Under the pieces are notes generated by a model, which did not search any database, was not told the origin of the DNA, and was given only the letters and a program-made list of their open reading frames with translations. Shown here in pieces: positions 11,107 through 18,908 of a stretch of 64,000 nt of DNA (positions within the stretch are counted from its first letter, which is position 1; the number at the start of each line of letters is the position of its first letter). The DNA is from Microthrixaceae bacterium. Lineage in GTDB: Bacteria; Actinomycetota; Acidimicrobiia; Acidimicrobiales; Microtrichaceae. Where the stretch lies: assembly GCA_023958095.1 (NCBI GenBank), contig JAMLGJ010000014.1:23280-87279 (forward strand), given 5' to 3'. The position numbers and the translations under genes are program-made.

Positions 11107-13680
11107 ATGAGCGACGAACCAGAATCCGGTACCCCTGCGGGGCCCGAGTCCGATTCCCCGGTCGGCGGTGGCACTGCCCCGTCCACCGTGGCCAGCGGGG
11201 CCATCGACTCGATAGAGATCCAGGCCGAGATGGAGCAGTCGTTCCTCGACTACGCCATGTCGGTCATCGTCTCGCGTGCTCTGCCCGACGTCCGTGACGG
11301 ACTCAAGCCGGTGCACCGGCGGATCCTCTGGGCGATGCACGACGCCGGGCTGCGGCCGGACCGCAACCACAAGAAGTCCGCCACCGTGGTGGGCGACGTC
11401 ATCGGCAAGTACCACCCCCACGGCGACCAGGCGGTCTACGACGCCCTCGTGCGCATGGGCCAGTCGTTCTCACTGCTGCACCCCCTGGTGGATCCCCACG
11501 GCAACTTCGGATCCCCCTCCGACCCGCCGGCGGCATACCGCTACACCGAGTGCCGGCTGTCGAGCATCGCGATGCAGATGCTCGCGGGCATCGACGAGGA
11601 GACCGTCGACTTCACACCCACCTTCGACGGTTCCGGCGAGGAACCGTCGGTGCTCCCGGGGCGCTTCCCCAACCTGTTGGTCAACGGCAGCCAGGGCATC
11701 GCGGTGGGCATGGCCACGAACATCCCCACCCACAACCTCGGTGAGGTGATCGATGCCACGGTCCACCTGCTGTCCAATCCCGAGGCCACCACCGACGACC
11801 TCATGGAGTTCGTGCGCGGCCCCGACTTCCCCACCGGGGGGATGATCATGGGCCGTGCCGGGCTGGTGTCGGCCTTCCGCACCGGAAGGGGTTCGGTGAA
11901 GCTGCGTGCCCGCGCCGAGATCGAGGAGGCGGGCAACTCCGAACGGATCGTCGTGACCGAGATCCCGTACCAGACCTCGGTGGAGGGCATCTCCGAGAAG
12001 ATCGCGGACCTCGCCAACAACGGTGTGGTGGAGGGCATCCGTGAGATACGCGACGAACGCTCCAGGGGTGAGACGCGTCTCGTGATCGAACTCAAGCGCG
12101 ATGCCAACGCGCACGTGATCCTCAACAACCTCTACAAGCACTCGCCGCTGCAGACCACCTTCGGTGTGAACATGGTGGCCCTGGTCGACGGCGTGCCGCG
12201 CACCCTCACCCTGCGCGACGCCCTGGGTCACTACGTCGCCCACCAGATCGAGGTGGTCACGAGGCGCAGCCAGTTCCGCCTGGACCGTGCCCGTCGCCGG
12301 GCCCACATCGTCGAGGGATTCCTCAAGGCACTCGACATCATCGACGAGATCATCGCCGCGATAAGGGCCTCGGAGGATCGGGCGGCGGCGATCGTCGCAC
12401 TGCAGGGCGAATCGTTCGCGTTCAGCGAGATCCAGGCCACCGAGATCGTCGACATGCGGCTCTCGACACTCACGCGGCTCGGGCGGGAGCGCCTCGAGGA
12501 GGAACTCGAGGAGCTCCGCAGGGTCATCGCCGAGCTCGAGGCGATACTGGGTGACGAGGGGAAGCTGCGGGCCACCATCTCCGAGGAGCTCATCGAGATC
12601 CGCGACGAGTTCGCGACGCCGAGACGCTCCACCCTCGAACACGACGACGGCGACCTGGACGTCGAGGACCTCATCGACGACGAGGACGTCGTGGTCCTCA
12701 TGACCGGCCGGGGATACCTCAAGCGCGTCTCCGCCGACGCGTTCCGTACCCAGGGGCGCGGCGGACGGGGGGTGGCCGGGGCGAAGCTCCGTGACGAGGA
12801 CGTGATCACCCACCTCCTGTACACCTCCGCACACGCGTACCTGTTGTTCTTCTCCAATCGCGGCAAGGTCTACCGCCTCAAGGCCCACCGGATTCCCCAG
12901 CGTGACCGCACCGCGCAGGGCCAGGCCATCGTGAACCTGTTGAACCTCGAACCCGACGAACGGATCGAGGCGATAATCGACACCCGCGACTACGAGACGC
13001 ATCGGTTCCTGTTCTTCGTGACGCGCAACGGAGTGGTCAAGAAGACGGCCTTCAACGCCTATGACAGCTCCCGCCGCGACGGCCTCATCGCCATCGGTCT
13101 GCGAGAGGGCGACGAACTGGTGCGGGTGCTGCCCACCTCCGGCGAGGACGACGTCGTACTGGTGACCCGTGCCGGACGTGGCATCCGCTTCGCCGAGTCC
13201 GACGTCCGCTCGATGGGGCGCGGCGCGAGCGGTGTGCGGGGCATCCGGCTGCGTGACGACGACGTGGTCGTCGGTGCCGGAGCGGTCACCTCCGATGACG
13301 ACATGATGCTGACCGTCACCGACAGCGGCTACGGGAAGCGGACCGCCATGGGCGGGTTCTCCCGTCACCGCAGGGGTGGCCAGGGCGTACGTGCCCACAA
13401 GCTGAGCGGGGACCGAGGGTCTCTGCTGACCGGGTTCCTGGTCGAGCCCGACGACGAGGTGATGCTGATCACCGACGGCGGCGTCGTCATCCGCACCGCG
13501 GTGGGTGACATCTCGACGCAGGGGCGCGACGCCTCGGGTGTACGGGTGATGAACCCGGGGGAGCAGAGCCGTGTCGCAGCCGTGGCGAGGGTGCTGGCTC
13601 CCGGCGAGGAGGACCGGGACGACGCGGAGGCTCAGGACGACGCGGAGACACCGGCGCCTGACGCGGCTCCCGGTGACTAG
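11107..13680 (+). CDS. gyrA: DNA gyrase subunit A
   Basis: GyrA cleaves and rejoins DNA and wraps it through its C-terminal beta-pinwheel. The 857-residue product has the catalytic Tyr at residue 146 in RYTECR and a quinolone-determining segment [17 protein letters not shown]. The gyrA-box QGRGGRG starts the C-terminal domain, which identifies it as gyrase rather than topoisomerase IV. The position equivalent to E. coli Ser83 is Gln108. An acidic, low-complexity tail of about 30 residues follows the pinwheel. It lies 39 nt downstream of gyrB. Confidence 0.96.
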   Translation: MSDEPESGTPAGPESDSPVGGGTAPSTVASGAIDSIEIQAEMEQSFLDYAMSVIVSRALPDVRDGLKPVHRRILWAMHDAGLRPDRNHKKSATVVGDVIGKYHPHGDQAVYDALVRMGQSFSLLHPLVDPHGNFGSPSDPPAAYRYTECRLSSIAMQMLAGIDEETVDFTPTFDGSGEEPSVLPGRFPNLLVNGSQGIAVGMATNIPTHNLGEVIDATVHLLSNPEATTDDLMEFVRGPDFPTGGMIMGRAGLVSAFRTGRGSVKLRARAEIEEAGNSERIVVTEIPYQTSVEGISEKIADLANNGVVEGIREIRDERSRGETRLVIELKRDANAHVILNNLYKHSPLQTTFGVNMVALVDGVPRTLTLRDALGHYVAHQIEVVTRRSQFRLDRARRRAHIVEGFLKALDIIDEIIAAIRASEDRAAAIVALQGESFAFSEIQATEIVDMRLSTLTRLGRERLEEELEELRRVIAELEAILGDEGKLRATISEELIEIRDEFATPRRSTLEHDDGDLDVEDLIDDEDVVVLMTGRGYLKRVSADAFRTQGRGGRGVAGAKLRDEDVITHLLYTSAHAYLLFFSNRGKVYRLKAHRIPQRDRTAQGQAIVNLLNLEPDERIEAIIDTRDYETHRFLFFVTRNGVVKKTAFNAYDSSRRDGLIAIGLREGDELVRVLPTSGEDDVVLVTRAGRGIRFAESDVRSMGRGASGVRGIRLRDDDVVVGAGAVTSDDDMMLTVTDSGYGKRTAMGGFSRHRRGGQGVRAHKLSGDRGSLLTGFLVEPDDEVMLITDGGVVIRTAVGDISTQGRDASGVRVMNPGEQSRVAAVARVLAPGEEDRDDAEAQDDAETPAPDAAPGD

Positions 13681-13987
13681 GCGATCCCGCTCCGAGCGTG
13701 CCCTGGCGGCGTTGTTCGTTCCGGTGCTGTCGGCGGTCACCGTGGCCGCGGTGCTCGTGGTGGTGGGCCTGGGCGTCTCGGCGAGGGACCGGGCCCGGAT
13801 CGGCACGGTTGCCGACGTGAGCGCGCTCGCGGCGGTGACGGGCGGTTCCGCTGCGGCGGCCGGGGTCGCATCGGCCAACGGCGCCCGCCTCGAGAGCCTC
13901 GAGGTGCAGGGTCGAACCTCCACCGTCGTCGTGACGGGAGCGGGGCACCGGGCGGTCGCGTCCGCCGCTCCCGATGCACCCGGCTGA
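13673..13987 (+). CDS. TadE/Rv3654c-like small membrane protein
   Basis: The 104-residue frame begins at GTG 13673, overlapping the last eight bases of gyrA, so it may be translated by coupling. It has one hydrophobic helix ([20 protein letters not shown]). This is followed by the Ala-rich D-x-x-A-L-A-A-V and A-A-A-x-V-A-x-A-N-G-A-R-L pattern of helicase/secretion-neighbourhood TadE-like proteins. Relatives are pseudopilin-like and usually sit in tad gene clusters; none is present here. Assignment is from pattern only. Confidence 0.5.
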   Translation: MTRRSRSERALAALFVPVLSAVTVAAVLVVVGLGVSARDRARIGTVADVSALAAVTGGSAAAAGVASANGARLESLEVQGRTSTVVVTGAGHRAVASAAPDAPG

Positions 13988-14032
13988 CCGGACCGCTCCG
14001 GGCCGCGGTCGCCACAAGTAGGATCCTCTGGC

Positions 14033-14551
14033 GTGACGGCAACCTCCAGCCGAGAGGTCCACGGCGAAGCTGCGCCGGAGGAACCCGAGACCGAAACCCG
14101 CACCTCGCGCCGCGTGCTCGGATACCCGCGTCAGCGCTACGAGGCGCGCAAGGTGCGCCGCCTGGTCCGCCACATCGACCCGTGGTCGATCCTGAAGCTG
14201 GCGCTGCTCATGTGCCTCTGTCTGTGGGTGGTGGGCCTGATCGCCGCCGTGGTGGTGTGGTCGGTCGCGAACAACACCGGCGCACTCGACAGCCTGGAAC
14301 GGTTCTTCAACGAGAGCCTCCAGCTCGAGGACTTCCAGCTATCCGGCGACGTGCTGTTCAGGCAGTTCGGGCTCATAAGCCTGCTCTGTGCACTCGGCAC
14401 CACGGCCACGATCGTGGTCGCGACGCTGGTGTTCAACCTCATCAGCGACATCATCGGTGGGGTGTGGATCTCGGTGATCGAGGAGGAAACCGCTCGTCCC
14501 ATCGATCCGGATGAGGCCGGCGGATCGGGCACCCACGTTCGACCTCGGTGA
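14033..14551 (+). CDS. DUF3566 membrane protein
   Basis: The 172-residue product has a disordered N-terminal stretch and a basic patch (RQRYEARKVRRLVRHIDPWS). Two transmembrane helices then flank a short extracytoplasmic loop. The second is followed by NLISDIIGGVWISVIEE. This is the DUF3566 pattern, and the family is typically encoded directly downstream of gyrA in actinobacteria. Its function is not established. The GTG start at 14033 is the first in-frame start matching the family. tRNA-Ile follows 32 nt downstream. Confidence 0.85.
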   Translation: MTATSSREVHGEAAPEEPETETRTSRRVLGYPRQRYEARKVRRLVRHIDPWSILKLALLMCLCLWVVGLIAAVVVWSVANNTGALDSLERFFNESLQLEDFQLSGDVLFRQFGLISLLCALGTTATIVVATLVFNLISDIIGGVWISVIEEETARPIDPDEAGGSGTHVRPR

Positions 14552-14583
14552 CCACCAACAGCTACGCTGGCGCACCGCTGTAC

Positions 14584-14657
<74 letters not shown>

Positions 14658-14751
14658 CGCAATCGTCCGGTCACAGCCGGCCGCTCGCCCGGCCGCCTCC
14701 GTCCTGTGATCCCATGGGGTCAGAGCCGTGTGATCCCATAGGATGGGCCCG

Positions 14752-14883
14752 ATGAGCCGAACCACCGTCGTGGCCGTGTGCATGGGAGCGTTGCTCGCCC
14801 TGGTGCTGCGTCTGCGTGGAACGGTTCCCGCGCCGCCGGCACCCGGCGGGTGGCGCGACCTCGACGAGTCCGATCTGGTGTGA
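14752..14883 (+). CDS. Small hydrophobic peptide coupled to the next gene
   Basis: This 43-residue reading frame begins at ATG 14752 with AGGA eight bases upstream. It encodes a single hydrophobic helix (VVAVCMGALLALVLRLRG), a proline-rich bend and an acidic end (WRDLDESDLV). Its TGA stop overlaps the GTG start of the downstream dehydrogenase-like gene in a GTGA junction. Such overlap normally means translational coupling, which supports expression. I recognise no family. It could also be an uORF-like leader. Confidence 0.45.
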   Translation: MSRTTVVAVCMGALLALVLRLRGTVPAPPAPGGWRDLDESDLV

Positions 14884-15935
14884 GTCGCAGACAGCCGACC
14901 GTCGCCGTGGTCGGGGTGGGTGTCCTGGGAGGCCGCCTCGCCCGCGAACTCCTCTCCGGACCCGCCCCACCGGTGGTGACCCTCCACAGTTCCCGGGAGG
15001 ACCGCAGGGAAGCACTCGCATCGGCGCTGCGGGATGCCCGTGACGCTGGACTGGTGAGGATCCGGGACCGCTCCGAGGATGTGGCCGGATCGGTCCAGGT
15101 GGTGGTCCTCACCGGTGACCAGGAATCGCAGGTCACACAGGCGGCATCCCACCTGGAAGCGGGTCGCCACGTCGTGACCACGGTGGATGGACACGATCCC
15201 GCGAGGGCACTGCTGGCCATGGATGCCATCGCGCGCGAGGCGGGTCGCAGCCTCGTGGTGGGCAGCTGCTTCTCACCCGGACTCTCCGACGTGCTCGTGA
15301 ACTGGGCGGCGAAACGCTTCGATGTGGTCGACGAGGTGCACTTCGCCCGTCACGGGGCGGGAGGACCGAATTGCGCCAGGGACCGCCTCGAGGCCCTGCG
15401 CCGGCCCGCCCACGAATGGCGGGACGGCACCTGGCTGAGCAACCGTCCCGGGTCCGGTCGCGAGCTGTGCTGGTTCCCCGACCCGGTCGGTGGCCGCGAC
15501 TCCTACCTAGCCGACACGGCTGAACCGGCCATCGCAGTCGCCGCTCACCCGGAGCTGCGGCGCAGCAGTGCGCGCATCGTGATGAACCGCCGCGATCGAC
15601 TGGCCCAGTACCTGCCGTTGTTGGTGCCCGCGCCCGCCGAGGGCGGTGTGGGAGCGCTGCGTGTCGAGATCCGCGGAAGCATCGGATCCTCCCGCGAAAC
15701 GCGTGTGTTCGGGGTCCTGGACAGGCCCGCAACCGCGGCAGCGGCCCTGACCGCAGAGGTGACCCTTCACCTGCTCACCGGTTCCGCACCGAGTGGTGCC
15801 ATCGGAGCGGGATCGGTCCTGGACCCTTCACAGGCACTGCGGCTGTGTCGTCGCCGGGGTGTCCGGGTCGCGGAGCTCGGGGCGGCCTGGAGCGACACGG
15901 GTGAGCCGAGCCGCGATCTTGCTCACCCAGAGTGA
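14880..15935 (+). CDS. Saccharopine/diaminopimelate dehydrogenase-like NAD(P)-binding protein
   Basis: The 351-residue product opens with a Rossmann dinucleotide-binding motif (VAVVGVGVLGGRLARELL) and continues with the second-domain motif VGSCFSPGLSDVLVNWAA seen in saccharopine-dehydrogenase-like oxidoreductases. Substrate and pathway cannot be read from the sequence. GTG at 14880 is chosen for the GTGA overlap with the small upstream ORF; the longer open frame to 14778 lacks family sequence. It ends 175 bp before the sigma-factor gene start. Confidence 0.65.
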   Translation: MSRRQPTVAVVGVGVLGGRLARELLSGPAPPVVTLHSSREDRREALASALRDARDAGLVRIRDRSEDVAGSVQVVVLTGDQESQVTQAASHLEAGRHVVTTVDGHDPARALLAMDAIAREAGRSLVVGSCFSPGLSDVLVNWAAKRFDVVDEVHFARHGAGGPNCARDRLEALRRPAHEWRDGTWLSNRPGSGRELCWFPDPVGGRDSYLADTAEPAIAVAAHPELRRSSARIVMNRRDRLAQYLPLLVPAPAEGGVGALRVEIRGSIGSSRETRVFGVLDRPATAAAALTAEVTLHLLTGSAPSGAIGAGSVLDPSQALRLCRRRGVRVAELGAAWSDTGEPSRDLAHPE

Positions 15936-15969
15936 CCAAGTCCTCGACGTGGATGTGTCGAAAAGCCGC

Positions 15970-15997
15970 TAAAGAACCCTTCTGTGGTGGCCGATAG
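15970..15997 (+). promoter_or_regulatory. Sigma-28 (FliA/WhiG) type promoter
   Basis: TAAAG at 15970-15974 and GCCGATAG at 15990-15997 match the sigma-28 -35 (TAAA) and -10 (GCCGATAA) elements, with 16 bases between TAAA and GCCGATAG against a usual 15. The site is in the gap before the FliA/WhiG-type sigma gene, giving a leader of about 105 nt. The leader contains a short CCGATG/CATCGG stem close to the Shine-Dalgarno. Positive autoregulation is the obvious inference. Confidence 0.7.
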
Positions 15998-16110
15998 ACC
16001 ACACAGGGTGGTTCCCTGTCCAATTCAAGGAAATTTCTAAAGGTTCGCGCCCTGGCGCGCCGATGCCCCTGACAGCCGATGACGATGCCATCGGGCGTTC
16101 AGGAGGACAG

Positions 16111-17091
16111 ATGCCAGCCACATCGACACAGCCCAGGGTCACCAAGCGTTCCGAGCGGAGCGGTTCCCGACGCACCGAGGGTCCGGAAGCCCGCGACGAG
16201 AACCCGGTGGCACCCGACGACGCCGAGCAGCGGGCACTTGTAGAGGCACACCTTCCCCTGGTCAACCACGTGGTGTTCCAGGTGGCGGTCCACTTCCCAC
16301 GCCACGTCGACCGCGACGACCTCATCAACGCAGGTGCGATCGGCCTGGTGGAGGCCGCCCGCCGCTATGACGAGTCACGGGGCGTGCCGTTCAACCGGTT
16401 CGCCGCCCAGCGCATCAGGGGGGCGATCATCGACGCGGTCAGGGCCGCCGACTGGGCCCCCCGATCCGTGCGTACCCTGGCCCGCCGGCTGGACTCCGTC
16501 GAGCAGCGCCTGGCATCCAGTCTCGGACGCATACCGAGCATCGGGGAGACCGCCCAGGAGTTGGGGGTCGGCGTCGAGGAGGTGCGGTCCCTGCGCGAGC
16601 GGGTGTTCCGTTCGGTGGTCCTCGCGTTCGAACACGTCGTGACCGAGGACGTCGACGAGGAGCTCACCCTCATCGACATGCTCGCCGACGACGGGCGTGA
16701 GCCCGATGCCGAACTCGAGGACCGTGAGCTCAAGTCGTACCTCCGTGAGGCAGTGGCCCACCTGCCCGAGAGGCACCGACTCATCGTGGTGGGCTACTTC
16801 ATCCAGGAACGCACCAGCGAGGAACTGGCCCGCTTCCTGGGTGTGACGGAGTCGCGGATCTCACAGATGCGCACCGAGGCCCTCGCGATGCTGCGACGGG
16901 GAATCGAGGCACAGTACTCCCACTCACAGGCCGAGCCCGAGGGGCTCGTCGAGCGACGCCGGGCCGACTACGCCCGGCGCATCACGGAGACCTCCTCGGT
17001 CACCGAGCGCATCGGTGAGCGCGGCGACCCCGACAGCGACGACCGGTTCTGTGAGGAGATCGACCGGTTGGTCGACCTCGTCGGGAGCTGA
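16111..17091 (+). CDS. RNA polymerase sigma factor of the FliA/WhiG family
   Basis: The 326-residue product has sigma region 2 (DLINAGAIGLVEAARRY and FAAQRIRGAIIDAVRAADW, the latter a FliA/WhiG hallmark). Region 3 includes VRTLARRLD and region 4 includes LPERHRLIVVGYF and the helix-turn-helix VTESRISQMRTEAL. It is extended by about 50 residues at the N-terminus and 60 at the C-terminus compared with FliA. ATG at 16111 follows AGGAGGACAG. FliA directs flagellar and chemotaxis genes and WhiG directs sporulation genes; no target operon is visible here, so the role is open. A sigma-28 promoter lies upstream. Confidence 0.88.
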   Translation: MPATSTQPRVTKRSERSGSRRTEGPEARDENPVAPDDAEQRALVEAHLPLVNHVVFQVAVHFPRHVDRDDLINAGAIGLVEAARRYDESRGVPFNRFAAQRIRGAIIDAVRAADWAPRSVRTLARRLDSVEQRLASSLGRIPSIGETAQELGVGVEEVRSLRERVFRSVVLAFEHVVTEDVDEELTLIDMLADDGREPDAELEDRELKSYLREAVAHLPERHRLIVVGYFIQERTSEELARFLGVTESRISQMRTEALAMLRRGIEAQYSHSQAEPEGLVERRRADYARRITETSSVTERIGERGDPDSDDRFCEEIDRLVDLVGS

Positions 17092-17114
17092 CGCCAGGTC
17101 CTCGGGCCAGGTCC

Positions 17115-17891
17115 TCAGGCGAGCAGGTCCACCCAGAAGGAGTGGTCGCCGTCGTTGCTGGCGATGGCGGAGAGGGCATAGGGCCCGTCGTGTGAGCGCG
17201 CCGCCAGGTCCTCGCCACCGTCGCGCCGAGTGATCATGGCGCCGGACTCCTGGATCACCAGGAGTGGAGCCGCCAGGTCCCACCATTCGAGTTGTGGGTC
17301 GAACATCGCATGAGCACGCGAGGTGGCAACCAGTGCGTAGCCGTATGCATCACCCCAGGTGCGAAGCGCCACGTTCGCGTCGTGCGCGGCCGCGAACATC
17401 TCCGGGGACCAGTCGTGGAATCCGCTCACGCACAGGACCCGTTGCTCACCGGGCAGGGCCGGCGGGCCACCACTGACTCGTTCACCGTTGAACCAACATC
17501 CCTCACCACGCACGGCCCAGACCGTCTCACCCAGGGCGGGAAGGTTGATGATGCCCAGGAGGGGACCGTCGTCGTCGGTGAGTGCCAGCAGGTTCGAGTA
17601 GGTGGCGACTCCGTGGGAGAAGGCCCGGGTGCCGTCGATGGGATCGATGATCCACTGCCGGCCCGAGGAACCCTCGCGGTCATCGTGTTCCTCACCGATG
17701 ATCCCATCGGCGGGGAACGCCTCGGCGATCCGCTCCCGCAGGAGGTGCTCGGCATCGCGGTCGGCCACCGTCACCGGGCTGCCGTCGCTCTTCGAACCGA
17801 CATGCAGCTCGCTGGAGCGGAAGTGTGCCTGGGTCACCTCACCCGCTTCGTGGATCCACTCGAGTGCCTGGTCGACGGGCGCGGTTGACAT
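17115..17891 (-). CDS. Inositol-monophosphatase-family phosphatase, probably histidinol-phosphatase
   Basis: The product (258 residues) carries the family's metal-binding motifs: GEEH near the middle, the DPIDGT motif in IIDPIDGTRAFSHG, and WWDLAAPLLVIQESG near the C-terminus. The R-A-F-x-x-G after DPIDGT resembles actinobacterial HisN, which dephosphorylates histidinol phosphate. Inositol-1-phosphatase is the alternative. ATG at 17891 is used; an ATG at 17909 is possible and neither has a clear Shine-Dalgarno. It faces the sigma gene and is divergent from the thioesterase gene 56 bp away. Confidence 0.8.
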   Translation of the reverse strand: MSTAPVDQALEWIHEAGEVTQAHFRSSELHVGSKSDGSPVTVADRDAEHLLRERIAEAFPADGIIGEEHDDREGSSGRQWIIDPIDGTRAFSHGVATYSNLLALTDDDGPLLGIINLPALGETVWAVRGEGCWFNGERVSGGPPALPGEQRVLCVSGFHDWSPEMFAAAHDANVALRTWGDAYGYALVATSRAHAMFDPQLEWWDLAAPLLVIQESGAMITRRDGGEDLAARSHDGPYALSAIASNDGDHSFWVDLLA

Positions 17892-17947
17892 GTGCGGATT
17901 CTCGCGCATGTGTGTGGCGGCACCCCACCGGTGATAGGAATCGCCGG

Positions 17948-18823
17948 GTGAACGACGAGGCAGGCGACACAGGTGCCGACGGAAGCGACCCCGGGGCCGG
18001 CGAGGAGCTCCGGAGCGCAGAGGTCATGGATCTTGCACGGATCCTGGAGATGTCGCGGCACGGCCACGATGTCTGGGTGGGTTCCGGTCCCAGCTATCCG
18101 TGGGGCGGGCTCTACGGGGGCCAGATCGTCGCCCAAGGACTGCTGGCGGGCGGATACAGCGTGGATGAGTCGTACCGACCACACAGCGTTCGTGCCTACT
18201 TCATCCGGCGTGGCCGGCATGCGGAGCCGGTGCGCTACGAGGTGGACCGCATACGCGACGGGCGCAGCTTCTGCACCAGGCGGGTCGTCGCGCGCCAGGG
18301 TGGCGAGGCGATCCTCAACCTGGAGGCGTCGTTCCAGCGCGCCGAACCCTCCGAGGACATCGAGACCGTGGCCATGGACAACTCACTGCCGGGCCCGGAC
18401 GCACTCGAGGAGTCGTCGTGGTCCCCGGCGTTCCGCCGTGCCTCGGTTCCCTCGCCGGCGGCGCGGATGGGGGCTGGTCGCGCCGCTGCCTGGATGGCGG
18501 CCACCCCGCTCGGGCAGCGGGCGCCCCTCGTGGACGCTGCGGCCTTCGCGTTCCTGAGCGATGACCTGCCCACCGACGCGGTGGTCCGGAGCCATCCTCG
18601 TTCGGCGGGCGAGGAGGACCCGTGGGAGGGGTCGGTGTTCAGCGCGAGTCTGGACCACACGATCTGGTTCCACCGTCCCGGTCGGGCCGACAGCTGGCAC
18701 CTGCACGACTTCAGCTGCCACAGCTTCGTGGGTGCCCGCGGACTCGCCCTGGGGCATCTGCACGCCTCCGACGGAACACATGTCGCAACCGTCGCGCAGG
18801 AGGTACTCCTGCGACTCTCTTGA
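17948..18823 (+). CDS. TesB-type acyl-CoA thioesterase
   Basis: The 291-residue product has the duplicated hot-dog fold of acyl-CoA thioesterase II. The first half contains YGGQIVAQGLLAG and SVRAYFIRRG. The second contains SLDHTIWFHRPG, with the catalytic-type Asp, and ARGLALGHLHASDG near the C-terminus. Such enzymes release fatty acids from acyl-CoA in the cytoplasm. GTG at 17948 is the first start compatible with the family length. The substrate cannot be determined. Confidence 0.85.
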   Translation: MNDEAGDTGADGSDPGAGEELRSAEVMDLARILEMSRHGHDVWVGSGPSYPWGGLYGGQIVAQGLLAGGYSVDESYRPHSVRAYFIRRGRHAEPVRYEVDRIRDGRSFCTRRVVARQGGEAILNLEASFQRAEPSEDIETVAMDNSLPGPDALEESSWSPAFRRASVPSPAARMGAGRAAAWMAATPLGQRAPLVDAAAFAFLSDDLPTDAVVRSHPRSAGEEDPWEGSVFSASLDHTIWFHRPGRADSWHLHDFSCHSFVGARGLALGHLHASDGTHVATVAQEVLLRLS

Positions 18824-18908
18824 GTTTTTGCTCCACGTCCAGGCCGTCGTGCCGAAAAGGTGATTGGGCACGCCCACCTGCCGGGGCACGAACAAGAGGT
18901 CAGCGCGG

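Noticed and set aside
11470..14103. 877-codon minus-strand frame opposite gyrA
   Set aside because: It runs antisense to gyrA along its whole length and has no recognisable domain.
18850..18870. GCCGAAAA before the SMC-like gene as a sigma-28 -10 element
   Set aside because: No TAAA-like -35 at 15 or 16 bases upstream.
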